Source of the DNA: Calditenuis sp032249575
Lineage (GTDB): Archaea > Thermoproteota > Nitrososphaeria_A > Caldarchaeales > Calditenuaceae
Length of the DNA: 28,343 nucleotides
Direction: 5' to 3'
Assembly: GCA_032249575.1 (NCBI GenBank)
Contig: JAVVHL010000003.1
Span: 1 to 28,343 of the forward strand
Both the position numbers and the translations under genes were made by a program. Under the pieces are notes generated by a model. It saw only the letters and a list, made by a program, of their open reading frames with translations, ran no database searches and was not told the DNA's origin. Each line of letters starts with the position of its first letter. Within the stretch, counting starts at the first letter, position 1. Below, one piece after another: positions 23,840 to 28,343 of this stretch.

Positions 23840-26800
23840 TCAGGAGGCGGCCTGTTGCCTAGGCCTGTAGTACTTCCTGATGTGCTCCTCCTTGATCTTC
23901 GTCAGCTCCGACTCCGGAAGCGTCGAGAGTATCTCCCACGCTATCTCCAGCGAGTCGTCTAGCGTCCTGTTCTCGTAAGGCGACTGGTTGAGGAAGCGCT
24001 GCTCGAAGAGGTCTCCGAACTCGAGGTACTTCAGGTCAGAGGCAGAGAGTCCGCTCTTCCCTACGATCTCCGCAAGCGCCCTCAGCTGCACCGCCCTCGA
24101 GTAAGAGGCGTAGAGCTGGTTGCTGACGTCTCCGTGATCGGGCCTCGTCTTCTTCGGCGCTATGATCCCAGGTCCCATCAGCCTGCTGAGCGACATCAGC
24201 ACGTTTATCGGCGGATAGATTCCCTTCCTGTGGAGGTCCCTTCCGAGGACGATCTGGCCCTCGGTTATGTAGCCTGTCAGGTCCGGTATCGGGTGGGTGA
24301 TGTCGTCGCTAGGCATCGAGAGGATGGGCATCTGCGTCACGCTCCCCTTCTTCCCCTTGATCCTCCCTGCCCTCTCGTAGATCGATGCGAGGTCCGTGTA
24401 CATGTACCCCGGATAGCCCTTCCTTCCCGGAACCTCCTCCCTCGCTGCGCTTATCTCACGCAGCGCCTCGCAGTTCGAGGCTATTATGCCGTTGGCGACG
24501 ATGAGCCTGTGGGTTCCCTCGACGGTGAGGTCGTAAACGTAAGCCCCATCAGGCTCAACCTCCTGCACCTCCACCACCTCGTCCAGCACGTAGTTCCCTT
24601 CGGCAAGCGATCGGAGCGCCACGAAGTCAGGATCGCCCGGATTGACCTTGCCCTCAACGGACTGGAGCCACCTCGACAACACGCCCCTTGAGACCCTTCT
24701 GGTGAGGCGTTCCACCTGCGATAAGGTGCTGCTCGGTCCCAGGTCCTTCTGTCTCAGGCCGTACCTCGCCCTCAACCTCCTCAGCAGCTGCCCCGTCACC
24801 CTCGGGCTGAGGTAGAACCTCTCTACCCTGACCCTCGTGATGTCCATCTCTGGCAGTCGGTATGTGCGCTTCTCTGGATGGTCAGGCCTCACGGACCTCC
24901 AAAACCTCGTGGTGCTGATCGGGCCCTGTATCACCACATCGTATACCTCTGAGCTGCCGAAGGAGCCTCCCGAGCTCCTCTTCTGGATCACGCTCGGTAT
25001 GCCAAGCCTCTTCAACAGCAGCTGGATCCTGTTCGCCCTCAACCTGCTGGCCGTCGTTATGTGGACCTTCCTGCCGTTACGCAGCACTGAGCCGTCGCCG
25101 TCGAAGTAACCAGCGATGAAGGACGCCACATGGTCCTCCCCAAGTCTCATCAGCCTCGTCAGCTCCCTCGGCGTCCCGAGCTCTGCCAGATTGGACAGCA
25201 CCCTCGCAGCTATGAGGCTGTTGAACCTAACTATGATGACGCCGTCCTGGTTGGTGTGCACCTGAGGCTCGGGTCCGTCGAAGACGCTCCTGAACAGCTG
25301 GATGAAGGCCTCGACGAGCTCCGTCGATCTGTTGCTGAAGCTGACGTAGTAAGCGCCCAGCTCCTCAGACTCGTAGATCGTCCCGTCTGAGAGGACCATG
25401 CCGAGGAGGCGTGTGAGGTCAGGCGTGACGTAACTCTCTTTCAGCCTCACCCTCTGCTTCCCGTCGGCCGTCAGATATTCGATCAGCGCTGTGGCCTTCT
25501 CAACGTCCCATCCCAAATCACCGACGGCCTTGAGGAACTCGTCGAGCCGATACCTCCTCTTAACGTGGGCGTCAGCAATGCGCTCGTAACTCAGGCCGAG
25601 CCTCCTACACGCCTCCGATAGGCTGCCGTACTTCTCGGCGAGGGCCAGCTCGATGCTGTCGTCCTTCGTGTGGACGAAGAAGCGTTCCGGCTCCCTCTCG
25701 GCAAGAAGGTGGAGCAGAGCTATCCGCTCGGTCTTGACGTCGAGCTTCTCGATCGAGTACAGCTCGTCACCAGGTCTGATTTCCTCTGCGGGGACTAGTC
25801 TCGGTCCAGAAAGGGTGTCGACGAGGAGCTTCTGGTCCGGTGTGACCTTGAGCTCGGCCCCTGACCTCGTCCTGATGAGCACGAGCTTTCTGGGAGCGAC
25901 GATCTTCTCGACGGCTTGTATCCTGCACTCCCTCAGCCTGAAGTCCTCCCACGAGAGGACCGTGCTGTGCGTCAACTCTCCGGAGCTTACCAGGCTCAGG
26001 AGGGCAGACCCTTTGCCCTGCCCGACTACCATGTAGGGGGTATGGCGGTTGATGGTCAAAGAGAACGCTTCCTCGACGAACCTTCCAATCTCTTTGACCG
26101 TGCCGTCTCCGAACACGACTTCGGTATCTCCTGAGAAGCAGTAATTCGTCATGTCCGTCAGGATGACGAGGACGTGATACCCTTGCTCGAAGGCGAGGTA
26201 CTCCGCCAGCGTCAGAGCGACCCTGGGTGTAATGATCCGCTCTATGGCCGGGTCGTCGGCGAGGTTCAGGAAGAGCGCGGACCTCGCGAGGGCACCGCTC
26301 TCCTCTAGGCTCCTCCTGAAGTAACGGGCCTCGTCGTTCTGGACGCCGATGGCCGCGAAGATCACCGCGAACTCCTCCTCCTTCCCCGGGACCGTGGCCT
26401 GACGGGCGATTTGGGCCGCGAGGACGTTGTGGGGCAGTCCGGACCCGCTGAAGATGGGGAGCTTCTGGCCCCTGACGAGGCTGTTCATCACGTCGATCGC
26501 CGATATGCCGGTCTGGATGAACTCCGATGGGTACTCCCTCCGCTCTGGATTGATGGGGTCTCCGTTCACGTCCCTGAACTCCTCCGCATATGGAGCTGGC
26601 ATGCCGTCGATGGGCCTACCGAGCCCGTCGAAGACCCTGCCGAGGCAGTCCGTCGAGACGCCGAACTTCATCGTCGTTCCGAGGAACCTCGCCTTCGTCC
26701 CCTCGATCGAGAGGCCCTGAGTCCCCTCGAAGACCTGGACGACGGCCCTACCGCCTCCGACCTCTATGACCCTGCCGAGCCTCCTCTCGCCGGAGGCCGT

Positions 26801-26950
26801 CTCGATCTCCACCAGCTCCTCGTACTGCGCCCTCTCGACCTTGTCGACCACCACGAGAGGCCCCCTGATCTCGTAGATCGATGTGTACTCGATGCCTGCG
26901 GTCCCCGACCTCTGCGACATCCTCGCCTTCGCCAATCGGCAGGACGTCAT
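23840..26950 (-). CDS. atpB: A-type ATP synthase subunit B, interrupted by an intein
   Basis: The 1036-residue open frame encodes subunit B of the archaeal ATP synthase as two exteins (1-270 and 827-1036, together 480 residues, normal for the family). N-extein landmarks are YEIRGPLVVVDKVE, IQTGISAIDVMNSLVRGQKL, SGSGLPHN (the non-catalytic P-loop equivalent) and VLVILTDMTNY (Walker B strand). The C-extein continues CEALREISAAREEVPGRKGY and ITHPIPDLTGYITEGQIVL. Subunit B alternates with catalytic subunit A in the A3B3 head and binds nucleotide without hydrolysing it. Start ATG at 26950 follows AAGGT; an internal ATG at 26920 (MSQRSG, behind GGCGAGG) is as likely. It stands apart from other ATP synthase genes. 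A TATA-like ATTTTAGAC near 27003-27012 may drive it. Confidence 0.95.
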   Translation of the reverse strand: MTSCRLAKARMSQRSGTAGIEYTSIYEIRGPLVVVDKVERAQYEELVEIETASGERRLGRVIEVGGGRAVVQVFEGTQGLSIEGTKARFLGTTMKFGVSTDCLGRVFDGLGRPIDGMPAPYAEEFRDVNGDPINPERREYPSEFIQTGISAIDVMNSLVRGQKLPIFSGSGLPHNVLAAQIARQATVPGKEEEFAVIFAAIGVQNDEARYFRRSLEESGALARSALFLNLADDPAIERIITPRVALTLAEYLAFEQGYHVLVILTDMTNYCFSGDTEVVFGDGTVKEIGRFVEEAFSLTINRHTPYMVVGQGKGSALLSLVSSGELTHSTVLSWEDFRLRECRIQAVEKIVAPRKLVLIRTRSGAELKVTPDQKLLVDTLSGPRLVPAEEIRPGDELYSIEKLDVKTERIALLHLLAEREPERFFVHTKDDSIELALAEKYGSLSEACRRLGLSYERIADAHVKRRYRLDEFLKAVGDLGWDVEKATALIEYLTADGKQRVRLKESYVTPDLTRLLGMVLSDGTIYESEELGAYYVSFSNRSTELVEAFIQLFRSVFDGPEPQVHTNQDGVIIVRFNSLIAARVLSNLAELGTPRELTRLMRLGEDHVASFIAGYFDGDGSVLRNGRKVHITTASRLRANRIQLLLKRLGIPSVIQKRSSGGSFGSSEVYDVVIQGPISTTRFWRSVRPDHPEKRTYRLPEMDITRVRVERFYLSPRVTGQLLRRLRARYGLRQKDLGPSSTLSQVERLTRRVSRGVLSRWLQSVEGKVNPGDPDFVALRSLAEGNYVLDEVVEVQEVEPDGAYVYDLTVEGTHRLIVANGIIASNCEALREISAAREEVPGRKGYPGYMYTDLASIYERAGRIKGKKGSVTQMPILSMPSDDITHPIPDLTGYITEGQIVLGRDLHRKGIYPPINVLMSLSRLMGPGIIAPKKTRPDHGDVSNQLYASYSRAVQLRALAEIVGKSGLSASDLKYLEFGDLFEQRFLNQSPYENRTLDDSLEIAWEILSTLPESELTKIKEEHIRKYYRPRQQAAS
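24473..26140 (-). mobile_element. Intein with LAGLIDADG homing endonuclease in AtpB
   Basis: A 556-residue in-frame insertion lies between Tyr270 and the Cys that follows it in normal subunit B. It begins CFSGDTEVVF (block A, Cys1) and ends GIIASN with C-extein Cys as the +1 nucleophile. Block F/G appears as AYVYDLTVEGTHRLIVANG. Two LAGLIDADG motifs, LTRLLGMVLSDGTI and VASFIAGYFDGDGSV, mark a homing endonuclease. Block B reads LKVTPDQKLLV, with Gln373 where the conserved His is expected, and the penultimate residue is Ser825 rather than His. A helix-turn-helix-like segment lies before the endonuclease (about 436-460) and another after it (about 720-765). Splicing is required to make subunit B. 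Confidence 0.93.
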
Positions 26951-27053
26951 AACCTTACCTTAGACCCGTGTTGGCGTTGCCCCTCCGATGGCCGGTTTCG
27001 AAGTCTAAAATCCTGATCGGCCGATGACCGGCTTCCCCGATCAGATCGCTGAC

Positions 27054-28034
27054 CTAACCCTCCACCTTTTCCCTTTTCGCGCCCTCCTGAGGCAGTGGTA
27101 CCCTGTGGACCGCGTAGTGGTCTGAGAACATGGTGACAAGATGCCGCACTACCTCTTCGCTCGCCACCGCTATCACTGCCCCACCCCCTCCGCCGCCCGT
27201 CATCTTCGCACCGTACGCGCCAGCCCTCAGGGCCCTCTCGACGATCTCGTCCAGCTCCCTAGAAGAGACGCCGATGGCCCTCAGTATGTTGTGGCTTACG
27301 GTCATCAGGCTCCCGAGGCGCTCGATCCTGTTGTTTTGGATGGCGAGCTCCACCTCGCCCGCTATCATGTCGGAGACCTCCATCAGCTTGTCGAAGAGGT
27401 TGACGTGCAGCTCCCTGAACTGGGCGACCTTCCTCACCATCATCCCCGTCCTCCTCTTCCTCCCGGACTCTATCACCAACAGCTCGAACCCCTTCTGGAC
27501 CTCGATCTTAGAGGGCCTCGATCCGCGCCTGAAGGTGATGATCCCGCCTACCGCCGAGACCGTCGGATCTATGCCAGAGGGCCTGTAGTGGAGCTCCGAT
27601 TCGGCGACGAGGGCGTAATTGATCACGTCATCGGTCGTGAACCCGACCCCGAGCGCGTCGAGGAGGGCACCTGCCGTGGCCACAGCGATCGCCGCAGAGG
27701 ACCCTAACCCCGAGGCCCTCGGTATCTGCGAGTCTATTAAGACGCTCACACCCTTGCCACGGCCGTGCTGCTCGAGTATCGCATCGACCATCTTCCTGTA
27801 GGCCTCGAGGCTGGCACCCAAGCCCTTCGCCGACTCCTTCACGAGCTTGCCGTCCTGCCACTCGGCCGTCCCCAGCTGTTTCGAGCCGATCTTCACATTG
27901 CCTCCTTCCTTCAGCTTCACGGTCGCGTAGGCCCTCATGTTGATCGCCGCTGCGACGGCCAGTCCTCCGTAGACCACGAAGTGCTCTCCGCTGATGATCA
28001 CCTTTCCCGGAGCCGACCACGTGACCGTCGTCAT
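27054..28034 (-). CDS. mvk: Mevalonate kinase
   Basis: The 326-residue GHMP kinase phosphorylates mevalonate to 5-phosphomevalonate with ATP, the first kinase step toward isopentenyl diphosphate and archaeal lipids. Motif 1 is APGKVIISGEHFVVYGG near the N-terminus, motif 2 is the ATP loop RASGLGSSAAIAVA, and motif 3 is KMTGGGGGGAVIAV. SGIDPTVSAVGG carries the conserved Asp region. The ATG at 28034 follows GGGTCGG. A weak GGTTAACAG element lies about 30 bases upstream (near 28066). It precedes subunit B on the same strand with about 100 bases between them, and the genes are not known to be functionally linked. Confidence 0.95.
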   Translation of the reverse strand: MTTVTWSAPGKVIISGEHFVVYGGLAVAAAINMRAYATVKLKEGGNVKIGSKQLGTAEWQDGKLVKESAKGLGASLEAYRKMVDAILEQHGRGKGVSVLIDSQIPRASGLGSSAAIAVATAGALLDALGVGFTTDDVINYALVAESELHYRPSGIDPTVSAVGGIITFRRGSRPSKIEVQKGFELLVIESGRKRRTGMMVRKVAQFRELHVNLFDKLMEVSDMIAGEVELAIQNNRIERLGSLMTVSHNILRAIGVSSRELDEIVERALRAGAYGAKMTGGGGGGAVIAVASEEVVRHLVTMFSDHYAVHRVPLPQEGAKREKVEG

Positions 28035-28343
28035 CCGACCCGTCCCACCCTGAGCTTCCCAGCTGTTAACCCATTTCCTCTCGGAATCTTCCCCGCTTTC
28101 CGTCAGCTATGCCCCATGAGGGAGAGCTTATTAACAGACTGGGTTTGCGTCATCGGACGGCCGCAAGGGACACTGTCGCTTAGAACAGGACGGTGTTCGC
28201 GATGGCGGGAGCGTACCGTCACCTACCTCCTCTCCTTTTGCCCTCATGATGTCGTGTGTTGCTGCAGGGCCGTCACCCTATCAGTCAGAGATTCGTGGAT
28301 TGGGTTCTGCCTTCGGCGCTTCGCCCGTTTCCGTCAAAAGTTG
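28035..28343. other. Intergenic region at the window end
   Basis: No open frame is supported. A TATA-like GCTTATTAACAG (28126-28137, plus strand) is followed by a possible stem-loop: gacggt (28189-28194) can pair with accgtc (28215-28220), with inner cgc/gcg pairs and a ten-base loop. A short plus-strand frame from ATG 28201 stops after 15 codons. The region could hold a small RNA or only a promoter for a gene beyond the window. No rRNA, tRNA or SRP RNA signature is visible. Confidence 0.4.

Noticed and set aside
86..28171. An 11-base match (ccgcaagggac) at 86-96 and 28161-28171
   Set aside because: It is too short for a meaningful repeat over 28 kb, and the flanks differ.

Overview
This window looks like chromosomal DNA of a thermophilic archaeon. 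The evidence is an archaeal-type PEP carboxylase, the archaeal aaRS-like asparagine synthetase, ATP-dependent DNA ligase, A-type ATP synthase subunits B and E, mevalonate kinase, a geranylgeranyl-reductase-family enzyme, TATA boxes sitting 25-30 bases before start codons, many GTG/TTG starts and heavy use of AGG for Arg. The gene mix fits the TACK group (Thaumarchaeota/Aigarchaeota/Crenarchaeota). I cannot fix the lineage from this window alone.

Left end (1-2920): a tRNA-Lys(CTT), an AT-rich gap, and a two-gene operon (TreT-like GT4 glycosyltransferase plus MscS channel) that is visibly poorer in G+C than the rest. This pair recalls the trehalose operon of Thermoproteus tenax, but no trehalose-phosphate synthase is present here. 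Region 2921-7537: a geranylgeranyl reductase family flavoprotein converges on a ferritin-like/VIT iron transporter, which is coupled to a 53-residue coiled-coil gene. Then comes a plus-strand run: a START-domain protein fused to an M50-like membrane domain, a 106-residue orphan, and ATP synthase subunit E. Region 7557-10861: TrmO-like methyltransferase, an atypical kinase with an unidentified N-terminal half, and an MNT-type nucleotidyltransferase.

Central region (10987-18539): asparagine synthetase converges on an overlapping minus-strand operon of PEP carboxylase, DNA ligase and MeaB-type GTPase. Diverging from it are a Nudix hydrolase and then a Mrp/NBP35 Fe-S carrier with MoaE. Region 18561-23706: class III aminotransferase, a lone CoA-transferase beta-type subunit, a helical orphan, OsmC, a polyprenyl-phosphate sugar-1-phosphate transferase-like protein with altered acidic motifs, a two-TM mini-protein, and a YCII protein.

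Right end (23840-28343): ATP synthase subunit B carries a 556-residue LAGLIDADG intein inside its Walker B/nucleotide-site segment. The intein lacks the usual block B His and the penultimate His, and appears to carry two extra helix-turn-helix regions. Upstream lies mevalonate kinase, and the window ends in about 300 bases without a gene. The intein, the START/M50-like fusion, the kinase and the altered sugar-phosphate transferase are the parts I find most worth a second look. I saw no CRISPR array, IS element or rRNA.
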